Both the position numbers and the translations under genes were made by a program. A stretch of DNA of 5,262 nucleotides from Microcaldota archaeon (GTDB lineage Archaea > Micrarchaeota > Micrarchaeia > Burarchaeales > Burarchaeaceae), in the NCBI GenBank assembly GCA_003660965.1, contig QMVF01000062.1, forward strand, positions 1 through 5,262, read 5' to 3'. Shown here in pieces: positions 1 to 5,262 of the stretch (positions are counted from its first letter, which is position 1; each line of letters opens with the position of its first letter). Under the pieces are notes generated by a model. That model ran no database searches and was not told the DNA's origin. It saw only the letters and a program-made list of their open reading frames with translations.

Positions 1-21
1 CTTCTATACCGCCTAAAAACC

Positions 22-1347
22 ATGTTCAACGAGCTGTGCGTCCATGATGCCGATTCCATACGTTCTGCCGTTAATATTTTTTCAGGAAAGTTGAGACGCT
101 CCATGCAAAAAGCAGGGGTTGCGGGAGAGGGAACTAGGCTCTACAAGAGTCTGCGTGCCTATAAAGCGCATCTTTCAAAACCAATAATTCTGCCCTTGGA
201 AGAGTTGCACAGAGGAGATTCAGATCCAAACCTCCGCCGACTGCAGGCCGAATTAAGTGGGCATCTTGCTCTCATACCACCTGTTCTAAAAACCCTGCTA
301 GAAGACACTATGGAATATTATGCATGGCACAGCAGATATAAGCAAAGAACCAGGCACATGATGAAGCTGACAGAATGGATAACTCCCGAATCAAAAGCAA
401 TTGCACTGTGCAAATTGCTGAAAAGGGAAGCGGCAAAACCCCCAGAAACCCGCCTTTTACATTCTTCTACGGATCCCAATATGCATATTGAAAGAACAAT
501 CGCCATTCTTAAGGAATTATTTCTTATAAACTCCAAAATATACGGCTTGTTGAAGAACAATACAGATACTGGGGATCTGATTAGGCAGGCAGACAGGGAG
601 GGGTTTAGAGAGATAAATCTAAGGGATCTGCTCCCTTACCACTTTCCCGCTTTGAGGGGCGAGAGAACCCTTTATGTGCGTTGCAGTACGGAAGTTTCTG
701 AAAGTGCGGGCAGCTTAGGCGGCAAGCTTACCATAACTCATCTCTCCTATGACAGACCAGATGCAGAAAATCTGCTGGGAAAAGAATCCATAGAAATTCC
801 TCTTTCTGAAGAGAACTTCAAGCTGCTTGAGCTTTCCTCAGATTCTGTAAGCGAATCACGGGATATGAAGTACCTAACAGAAAGGCTATATGGAGACCGC
901 TTCACCGTGGAGGATTTCAGGGAGGCAAGTGAAAGCCATGACGAGGAACGTAATGAATATCTTTTGATGTCAAACCAGCTCTTAAAATATGTGAATAGTG
1001 CTCTCAATACTTGGATCTCTCTGCAGGACCCACTTGATACCATGCCGCTTATAGATGCTCTTCATAACAGGGGCCGGTTCGATGGTTTTCTTCTCTCATT
1101 GCATGGCGATTTTGATCTCATATCCTCTCCTCCTCCTATAGTTTCATCGAATTCCCAGCTCAGAGATTTTTTGGAAAATCATTTTGGAAAACAAAGAATA
1201 GAAGCTGATACACGAAAGCTTGCCATTTACTTCATCTATAATATGGTGTATGCTATGACCATGCGGATGACAGTTTCAATGCACAAAGAGATGCCCAAGT
1301 TCTTCTCCAAAATGGTTTCAGATGTAGATGCTTTAACCAGCACTTAG
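22..1347 (+). CDS. Hypothetical protein, 441 residues or longer (possibly 5'-truncated)
   Basis: I do not recognise this protein. It is an uninterrupted frame ending in TAG at 1345-1347. The ATG at 22 is the first in-window start, but the frame is open to base 1 with no upstream stop, so the true start may lie outside the window. No Shine-Dalgarno sequence precedes the ATG (upstream bases are gcctaaaaacc). The product looks soluble: there is no signal peptide, and the only nonpolar run (about residues 399-413, LAIYFIYNMVYAMTM) is short for a membrane helix. The N-terminal 180 residues look mostly helical and basic. Residues 215-300 are more acidic and serine-rich and may include strands (ERTLYVRC, GKLTITHL). 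The C-terminal third is helical again. I see no nucleotide-binding loop, zinc motif or catalytic signature. It converges on and overlaps the minus-strand gene at its 3' end. The length and protein-like composition argue for a real gene; its function is unknown. Confidence 0.75.
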   Translation: MFNELCVHDADSIRSAVNIFSGKLRRSMQKAGVAGEGTRLYKSLRAYKAHLSKPIILPLEELHRGDSDPNLRRLQAELSGHLALIPPVLKTLLEDTMEYYAWHSRYKQRTRHMMKLTEWITPESKAIALCKLLKREAAKPPETRLLHSSTDPNMHIERTIAILKELFLINSKIYGLLKNNTDTGDLIRQADREGFREINLRDLLPYHFPALRGERTLYVRCSTEVSESAGSLGGKLTITHLSYDRPDAENLLGKESIEIPLSEENFKLLELSSDSVSESRDMKYLTERLYGDRFTVEDFREASESHDEERNEYLLMSNQLLKYVNSALNTWISLQDPLDTMPLIDALHNRGRFDGFLLSLHGDFDLISSPPPIVSSNSQLRDFLENHFGKQRIEADTRKLAIYFIYNMVYAMTMRMTVSMHKEMPKFFSKMVSDVDALTST

Positions 1348-2885
1348 GCGCTGAACTTGCATTTGCCCATGCTTCTCCGCAGTGCCATTATGCGTTGGAG
1401 CCTCTTATCTATGCTTCCAGCCTTCCCTTCATCTACCAAAAGCGCACAGGGGTTTTCATCCAATATTGCTTTAACTATGGAATCTGCAAGCGGATTCTTG
1501 CCTGGTTCATACGGTCGGTCGTTCTTGTATACTTTAAGCACTTCTGCAGGCTCTTTGATTTCGTTAACATTGGTGGTTTCTGTTATATTGAGGTGCGCTA
1601 CTTGAATAAGGGGCTCGTCTACCTCCTGCTTTCCCAGCCTCCTCTTCGCAGCCCTTAGGTAGAAAAGAAGCTCTGGCAGTCCTCTCGTTCCAGCATGAGC
1701 CTCCTCTTTCGAATTTCCAAGATCCCAAAGCGTATTCAAATGCCCGTGCAAATCTTCAATTGTAAGCCTTGGAACTCCCTGCCTATTCATTCCAAACATA
1801 CCTTTTTTTTCAGGCTTAAATTCGAAACCGATTTCCTCCATATACTTCTGTACTTTCGCCAAGTGTTGCTCTATTTCATCACGCCGAGCATCAAGGCGCT
1901 TTTTAAGCCCGTGAATATGCTCAGAGAACTTAAGCATGTCAAAGCGGAAATCCCTCACTCCTTCATTCTGCATTATATGAGCAACATCCGGCACAACCGA
2001 ACCAAACGCACTCACCGTAATCAAAAGGTCAAAGGGATCTGCCACATTCTCTGATAGCGTTGTTTTCCCCTGCAATATTTCAAACCCATGTTTGTAAATT
2101 GGCCTCCTGTCCTCGAGCCTGAAGAATTCATTGATTTTTCCAAGCATCATATTGTAAATAAGCTGGTTGAGCACTGCATCCTCCACCACTTCAAAATCCG
2201 AATGTATTTTCAGTTCTTTTTCCCCATTTTTTTGCTCCCACTGGCCTCTTCTTAAGTAGCCAGGGTGCTCGGTCATGACTACGGCTCCAGAGGGTATTCT
2301 GCCTTTTTTTGCAAATTCATTCGTAACAAAAATATATCTTAGCAAAAGCATTGCCTGATCTTCAAGTCTGCATGCATTCAGTCTCTGTGCACCTTTGCCT
2401 ACCTCATCCATCCTTTCATGCGCCGGAAGATGAAACTCATATCCAATTCCGTATTTGGAATGAGCCATCCCAAACGCCTTTATGAACTGCTTAAATCTTT
2501 TGTTAATTCTGATACTGTGGCCCTGCAGATTATTTCCTGCACTTACATATGTTATATCTGTAGAAAGCTTGTAGAAAAGCGTAGTATCCTGCTTGAAATG
2601 CGTGCTCAGGTTTATCAACGGCCTGTCCACATCGTCATACTCCATTCCTATGCTTTTCATTGCTCTTGCAATAGCCTTCTTGAACCTGTTATCACAGAAC
2701 ATTGCAATATGGTTCCCGCTGTCAAAAAGAACCGCTAGATTCAGCTGTCTTAATTGATAATCGTGCCTGCTTCTGTTACGCAACCTTTGTTTCGGTCCCA
2801 TGCCCGCATCAAAGGGCGGTATCCGTCCCCCTGCTTTTCTTTCTTTAGCAGCTATGCTTGACCCTCCCCCATTAAATACCATCAT
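1344..2885 (-). CDS. Hypothetical protein, 513 residues, unknown function
   Basis: I do not recognise this protein. The frame is intact from a tandem ATGATG (2885-2880) to TAA (1346-1344). A weak ribosome-binding site AAGGGA sits 4 bases before the first ATG and 7 before the second, so initiation could use either; Met29 (base 2801) is a less likely alternative. Residues 1-45 are Gly-, Lys- and Arg-rich and look disordered (GGGSS, KQRLRNRSR). Residues 48-200 look like a mixed alpha/beta globular part (LAVLFDSGNHIAMF; FHLPAHERMDE at 151-161). Residues 225-310 are mainly hydrophobic helices. Residues 318-352 are strongly charged with heptad-like spacing (LKKRLDARRDEIEQHLAKVQ) and may form a coiled coil. 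There is no membrane helix, signal peptide, HExxH or Walker motif. The gene diverges from the CoA operon and converges on the unknown gene to its left. It could be a lineage-restricted archaeal protein; no function is proposed. Confidence 0.8.
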   Translation of the reverse strand: MMVFNGGGSSIAAKERKAGGRIPPFDAGMGPKQRLRNRSRHDYQLRQLNLAVLFDSGNHIAMFCDNRFKKAIARAMKSIGMEYDDVDRPLINLSTHFKQDTTLFYKLSTDITYVSAGNNLQGHSIRINKRFKQFIKAFGMAHSKYGIGYEFHLPAHERMDEVGKGAQRLNACRLEDQAMLLLRYIFVTNEFAKKGRIPSGAVVMTEHPGYLRRGQWEQKNGEKELKIHSDFEVVEDAVLNQLIYNMMLGKINEFFRLEDRRPIYKHGFEILQGKTTLSENVADPFDLLITVSAFGSVVPDVAHIMQNEGVRDFRFDMLKFSEHIHGLKKRLDARRDEIEQHLAKVQKYMEEIGFEFKPEKKGMFGMNRQGVPRLTIEDLHGHLNTLWDLGNSKEEAHAGTRGLPELLFYLRAAKRRLGKQEVDEPLIQVAHLNITETTNVNEIKEPAEVLKVYKNDRPYEPGKNPLADSIVKAILDENPCALLVDEGKAGSIDKRLQRIMALRRSMGKCKFSA

Positions 2886-2889
2886 ATTA

Positions 2890-2895
2890 TCCCTT
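2890..2895 (-). promoter_or_regulatory. Weak Shine-Dalgarno for the 513-residue protein
   Basis: On the minus strand AAGGGA lies 4 bases upstream of the first ATG (2885) and 7 bases upstream of the second (2882). It is a partial match to the archaeal anti-SD pairing sequence. It supports starting the protein at this tandem ATG rather than at Met29, and the spacing slightly favours the second ATG. Confidence 0.4.
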
Positions 2896-2950
2896 TTTCA
2901 TAAGAGCCTAAACTGAATTAGGGTTGTATGGTTTTTTATGCCAGAACTCC

Positions 2951-2970
2951 TATTTAAAGCTGTCATTTGC
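2951..2970 (-). promoter_or_regulatory. Candidate archaeal promoter for the 513-residue protein
   Basis: Read on the minus strand, 2958-2951 is TTTAAATA, a good archaeal TATA box. It is preceded by an A-rich stretch (gcaaatgacagc) that could serve as the BRE. A start site about 26 bases downstream of the box centre would fall near 2928-2930 and give a 5' leader of roughly 45 bases that includes the weak ribosome-binding site. A second A-rich stretch, ATAAAAAA (2939-2932, minus), is a poorer alternative. The plus-strand reading of the same site (tatttaaag) is also TATA-like, so direction is inferred from position. Confidence 0.4.
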
Positions 2971-3015
2971 TCTGACTGCTTTCAAGGCTTTAAAATCCGT
3001 ACATTAAGCTTTAAG
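2953..3015. repeat. Three GCTTTAAR elements in the divergent intergenic region
   Basis: GCTTTAAA occurs on the minus strand at 2960-2953 and on the plus strand at 2987-2994, a perfect 8-base inverted repeat with a 26-base spacer. A third copy, GCTTTAAG, lies on the plus strand at 3008-3015. The two plus-strand copies start 21 bases apart, close to two helical turns. The first copy overlaps the candidate TATA box of the leftward gene. They may be binding sites for a regulator acting on one or both promoters. The region is AT-rich, so chance is not excluded. Confidence 0.35.
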
Positions 3016-3030
3016 AACAGCATTTACGTC

Positions 3031-3046
3031 AAATGCCGAAGCATTT
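3031..3046. promoter_or_regulatory. Short perfect palindrome/hairpin upstream of the CoA operon
   Basis: AAATGC, CGAA, GCATTT form a perfect 6-base-pair inverted repeat with a 4-base loop. It is flanked by two ACGTC copies (3026-3030 and 3050-3054). It lies about 28 bases upstream of the TATA box of the PoK operon, where archaeal activators often bind. If that TATA box is used, the element lies outside the transcript, so a DNA operator is more likely than an RNA structure. It is not followed by a long T-run, so a terminator is unlikely. Confidence 0.3.
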
Positions 3047-3066
3047 TTCACGTCGTAGAGTGTATT

Positions 3067-3081
3067 CGGAACGTATTTATA
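3067..3081 (+). promoter_or_regulatory. BRE/TATA promoter giving a leaderless PoK-PPS-HPS mRNA
   Basis: TATTTATA at 3074-3081 is a strong archaeal TATA box, preceded by cggaacg as a moderate BRE. The box centre lies about 26 bases upstream of the ATG at 3103. In archaea transcription starts about 25-27 bases downstream of the TATA centre, so the start site should coincide with the ATG. The sequence just before the ATG is pyrimidine-rich (cccattcccctct) with no Shine-Dalgarno, which agrees with a leaderless transcript. This placement is the main argument for the PoK start chosen here. Confidence 0.7.
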
Positions 3082-3102
3082 CTCCAAAACCCATTCCCCT
3101 CT

Positions 3103-3957
3103 ATGAAGGCATATGCATTCTCGCCAGGCCACGTTACGGGCTTCTTCTCGATAGGGGCAGATTTACAGGGCTCTATAGGTGCTGGTTTCTGCGTTGAAAA
3201 AGGTGTAAAAACCACAGTTAAAGCCAAGACCTCAAAGACAAATAAGCTCGAGCTTGCTCTAAATGGCCATACCAACAGACTTCCTACTTCTCACGCAGTT
3301 GTACGCAAGTACTTGGAGCTCTCTGAAAAACCTCGCTCCCTTTCGATAGTGCACAAGGCAGAGCTTCCTGTGGGCTATGGCTTTGGGATGAGCGGCGCAG
3401 GCGCGCTTTCTCTCTCGCTTGCATTGAACAAGGCGCTCAAAACCAGGCTTTCTGCACTGGAATGCGCAAAAATCGCGCATGAGGCTGAAATTGAATGCGG
3501 CACAGGGCTTGGCACGGTGGTAGCTGAGCGCTTTGGCGGCTTTGGGGTGCGGACTGAGCCAGGGGATTTTGAAAAATACGAGCGCATAAAGTTTTCGAAC
3601 AAGCTAAAGGCAGTGCTGGCACCCCTTGCCCCTTTGGATACATCAAACATAATACGCGATGAGGGCTGGCAGACGCGCATAATGGGAATAGGAAGGGCGT
3701 GCGTGCGTGATTTACTTAGAAATCCAAAGGCCGAGCAGTTCATCACCCTCTCCCGCTTATTTGCAACCGAAAGTGGGCTTGCTGAGGGTCAGGTTCTTAA
3801 TGCAATGAACGCAAGCGGGGGCTCGATGGCAATGCTCGGCCGCAGTGTGTTCGTGCTTACGGAAAAGCCAAGGAATGCAGTTTCGATTCTCAAGAATTAC
3901 TGCAAAAAGGTAATAGTAACTAAAATAAGCACTAAGGGCGCAAGATTAATCAAATGA
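3103..3957 (+). CDS. Pantoate kinase (PoK), GHMP kinase family
   Basis: Cytoplasmic enzyme that phosphorylates pantoate with ATP to 4-phosphopantoate, the first step of the archaeal PoK/PPS branch of CoA synthesis. The 284-residue product has the GHMP kinase order: SPGHVTGFFSI at residues 7-17, the ATP-binding loop PVGYGFGMSGAGA at 89-101, the PoK-type segment HEAEIECGTGLG at 126-137, and a C-terminal glycine-rich motif NASGGSMAMLG at 236-246. His126, Glu129 and Arg150 sit where I recall functional His, Glu and Arg residues in the Thermococcus enzyme. Oddity: Thr138 follows GTGLG where I expect Asp. The frame extends upstream to an ATG at 2938, but those 55 codons encode nothing family-like and cross the promoter. 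Starting at 3103 puts the SPGH motif at the usual N-terminal position and gives the usual family length. The stop TGA overlaps the PPS start as ATGA, implying translational coupling. Confidence 0.92.
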   Translation: MKAYAFSPGHVTGFFSIGADLQGSIGAGFCVEKGVKTTVKAKTSKTNKLELALNGHTNRLPTSHAVVRKYLELSEKPRSLSIVHKAELPVGYGFGMSGAGALSLSLALNKALKTRLSALECAKIAHEAEIECGTGLGTVVAERFGGFGVRTEPGDFEKYERIKFSNKLKAVLAPLAPLDTSNIIRDEGWQTRIMGIGRACVRDLLRNPKAEQFITLSRLFATESGLAEGQVLNAMNASGGSMAMLGRSVFVLTEKPRNAVSILKNYCKKVIVTKISTKGARLIK

Positions 3958-4691
3958 TACCGCGCACTCACCCAAGATTCAAATCCCTCAGCGAACGGCA
4001 TGCAATTGTAAAGGGAGTGAAACTTGGCCTGACTCATACACAGGGGCTGATAGCACAAGGAAGGGGCGAGGCGTTTGACTATTTACTTGGCGAGCGCACC
4101 ACCCCACAAGCAAGAAAAGCAATAAGGGCGGCTGCAGCACAGCTTCTGCTTGCAAAGCACCCTGTAATTTCTGTAAATGGTAATGTAGCTGCTCTCTGCT
4201 CAGATCAGGTAGCTGAACTTGCAAAAATTTTGAATGCAGAAATAGAGGTAAATTTATTCTACCACACGCCGAAGCGAATGAAAAATATAGTTTCATACTT
4301 CAAGCGCAGGCATAATGCAAGTGTGCTCCATACTTTAAGAGGCGGAAAGCGCATACCTGGCCTTGCCTCAAAGCGCGGAAGGGTTAATGAGAATGGAATT
4401 TGGAAGGCAGATGCAGTTCTGGTGCCGCTTGAGGATGGGGATAGGACCGAGGCTCTTAGGCGGATGGGAAAGCAGGTGATTGCAGTTGAACTCAATCCGC
4501 TCTCGCGTACAGCCCAAAGAGCTTCCATAACCATAGTTGACAACCTCACCCGCGCCCTTCCTCTACTGGCAAGCGATGCGAAAGGAATGCGCAAGCGGAA
4601 CAAAACTAGACTTGAGCGTATTGTGCGCGGGTTTGATAATAAAAAGAATTTAAACAAAAGCCTGCTCATAATCAGACGCGGGGTGCGTTAA
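3954..4691 (+). CDS. 4-phosphopantoate--beta-alanine ligase (phosphopantothenate synthetase, PPS)
   Basis: Catalyses 4-phosphopantoate + beta-alanine + ATP to 4'-phosphopantothenate + AMP + PPi, directly after PoK in archaeal CoA synthesis; cytoplasmic. Family signatures (old DUF137) run through the 245 residues: IPRTHPRFKSL at 2-12, GLIAQGRGEAFDYLLGE at 31-47, LLLAKHPVISVNGNVAAL at 64-81, IEVNLF at 97-102, IPGL at 134-137, VPLEDGDRTEAL at 157-168, MGKQVIAVELNPLSRTA at 171-187 and ITIVDNLTRALP at 192-203. Length is close to known archaeal PPS (about 250-260). The start ATG overlaps the PoK stop by 4 bases and places the HPR motif at the N-terminus, as in homologues. No clear ribosome-binding site precedes it, so initiation probably depends on ribosomes finishing PoK. 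Gln35 replaces the His I expect before GRGEAFDYL. The C-terminal tail (about 205-245) is basic. Confidence 0.95.
   Translation: MIPRTHPRFKSLSERHAIVKGVKLGLTHTQGLIAQGRGEAFDYLLGERTTPQARKAIRAAAAQLLLAKHPVISVNGNVAALCSDQVAELAKILNAEIEVNLFYHTPKRMKNIVSYFKRRHNASVLHTLRGGKRIPGLASKRGRVNENGIWKADAVLVPLEDGDRTEALRRMGKQVIAVELNPLSRTAQRASITIVDNLTRALPLLASDAKGMRKRNKTRLERIVRGFDNKKNLNKSLLIIRRGVR
4680..4685 (+). promoter_or_regulatory. Ribosome-binding site for HPS inside the PPS gene
   Basis: GGGGTG lies 5 bases before the HPS ATG at 4691 and resembles the GGAGGTG archaeal Shine-Dalgarno with one mismatch or deletion. With the TAATG junction it supports the ATG at 4691 as the start. Confidence 0.45.
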
Positions 4692-5262
4692 TGGCTTTCA
4701 TACAATTGGCACTTGATCTCATTGAGCTGAACAGAGCTCTTAAAATAGCGGAGGAGGCTGCACCATATGTGGACTGGCTGGAGGCAGGCACCCCGCTCAT
4801 AAAAAGCGAGGGTTTGGCTGCAGTGCGCGCACTCAAAAAGCGCTTTCCTAAAAAGAAAATAGTAGCTGACATGAAGATAGCTGATACGGGTGCGCTTGAA
4901 GTTGAGATGGCTGCAAAAGCAGGCGCTGATGTTGTAACTGTTATGGCATTTGTAGATGATAGTACAATAAGGGAGGCAGTTGAGGCTGGCAGGCGCTATG
5001 ATGCAAAAATAATGGCTGATTTCCTGGGAGTGCAGGATGTGGAGAAGCGCGCTCATGAGCTCAAGGCACTTGGAGTTGCCTATGCTAACATACATGTTGG
5101 AATTGACCAGCAGATGAAGGGATTAAACGTGCTGAAAACTCTTGAGCACCTTAAGCTGGACATGCCTTTTGCAGTTGCAGGGGGCATTGATGAAAAAAGC
5201 GCGCCAGCAGCTGCTGCAAGCGGCGCAGCTATTGTGATAGTGGGAGGCGCGATCACCAAAGC
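4691..5262 (+). CDS. hps: 3-hexulose-6-phosphate synthase (HPS), 3' end cut by the window
   Basis: Enzyme of the ribulose monophosphate pathway that interconverts 3-hexulose-6-phosphate with ribulose-5-phosphate plus formaldehyde; in archaea without an oxidative pentose phosphate pathway it mainly supplies pentose from fructose-6-phosphate. About 190 residues are visible, without a stop. The OMP decarboxylase-superfamily barrel signatures are LALDL at residues 6-10 (Asp9), EAGTPLIKSEG at 31-41, the metal/phosphate-site motif ADMKIADTG at 59-67 (Asp60, Lys62, Asp65), HVGIDQQM at 135-142 and the phosphate-binding AVAGGI at 161-166 with VGGAIT at 184-189. The TGALEVEMAAKAGAD stretch is HPS-like and unlike the related 3-keto-L-gulonate-6-phosphate decarboxylase or true OMP decarboxylase. 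Single-domain HPS is about 210 residues, so only the last helix should be missing unless the gene continues into a fused domain such as 6-phospho-3-hexuloisomerase. ATG overlaps the PPS stop by one base (TAATG). Confidence 0.9.
   Translation, partial: MAFIQLALDLIELNRALKIAEEAAPYVDWLEAGTPLIKSEGLAAVRALKKRFPKKKIVADMKIADTGALEVEMAAKAGADVVTVMAFVDDSTIREAVEAGRRYDAKIMADFLGVQDVEKRAHELKALGVAYANIHVGIDQQMKGLNVLKTLEHLKLDMPFAVAGGIDEKSAPAAAASGAAIVIVGGAITK

Noticed and set aside
318..1043. Minus-strand frames of 80 and 98 codons inside the first gene
   Set aside because: The first is hydrophobic and could suggest a small membrane protein, but it is antisense to a long intact frame and has no visible promoter or ribosome-binding site.
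1213..2154. Possible homology between the two unknown proteins through a shared IYNM stretch
   Set aside because: Residues 405-408 of the first and 243-246 of the second match over only four residues with no surrounding similarity, so chance is sufficient.
2223..2310. T7 runs on the plus strand as archaeal terminators
   Set aside because: They lie within the 513-residue gene on its template-complement side, where they encode Lys-rich codons, and no plus-strand gene ends just upstream.
1357..2738. Several plus-strand open frames of 80-120 codons opposite the 513-residue gene
   Set aside because: They overlap each other and a long intact minus-strand frame, have unnatural composition, and lack promoters or ribosome-binding sites of their own.
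2938..3102. A 55-residue in-frame N-terminal extension of pantoate kinase starting at ATG 2938
   Set aside because: It spans the TATA box and palindrome, encodes nothing resembling GHMP kinases, and would push the SPGH motif far from the N-terminus.
2886..3102. A small RNA gene (C/D box or tRNA) in the intergenic region
   Set aside because: I found no TGATGA-type C box paired with CTGA, no kink-turn pattern and no cloverleaf on either strand.
3048..5095. Minus-strand open frames of 66-136 codons opposite PoK, PPS and HPS
   Set aside because: They are shadows of three confidently identified genes; their translations look low-quality and match no family.

Overview
The window is archaeal DNA. 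The strongest evidence is a three-gene operon on the plus strand of the right half: pantoate kinase (PoK), 4-phosphopantoate--beta-alanine ligase (phosphopantothenate synthetase, PPS) and a 3-hexulose-6-phosphate synthase (HPS) that runs off the right edge. PoK and PPS together form the archaeal replacement for the bacterial PanC/PanK steps of coenzyme A synthesis. An archaeal TATA box about 26 bases upstream of the PoK start, with no Shine-Dalgarno sequence, fits a leaderless archaeal transcript. I cannot name the lineage: the operon would suit a euryarchaeon or a lineage such as Micrarchaeota/Diapherotrites, but no feature here decides it.

Layout. Positions 1-1347 hold a plus-strand gene for a 441-residue or longer protein of unknown function; its frame is open to the left edge. 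Positions 1344-2885 hold a minus-strand gene for a 513-residue protein, also unrecognised. The two are convergent and their stop codons physically overlap. Positions 2886-3102 are a 217-base divergent intergenic region with candidate promoters in both directions, three copies of an 8-base GCTTTAAR element and a short perfect hairpin/palindrome. Positions 3103-5262 carry PoK-PPS-HPS, with a 4-base ATGA overlap at the first junction and a 1-base TAATG overlap at the second, so the genes are very probably co-transcribed and translationally coupled.

How the operon genes work together. PoK phosphorylates pantoate to 4-phosphopantoate, and PPS condenses that with beta-alanine to 4'-phosphopantothenate, the CoA precursor. 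HPS belongs to the ribulose monophosphate pathway, which many archaea run in reverse to make ribulose-5-phosphate (hence ribose and nucleotides) from fructose-6-phosphate. The operon therefore joins cofactor and pentose supply.

Most interesting points: (1) PoK carries Thr at residue 138 in the GTGLG-x-VVA motif, where I expect a conserved Asp; (2) the PoK start is best placed 55 codons downstream of the longest possible ORF start; (3) two large, apparently orphan proteins lie in convergent, stop-overlapping genes; (4) the divergent intergenic region contains repeated elements that could be operators. I found no RNA gene, mobile element or CRISPR array.
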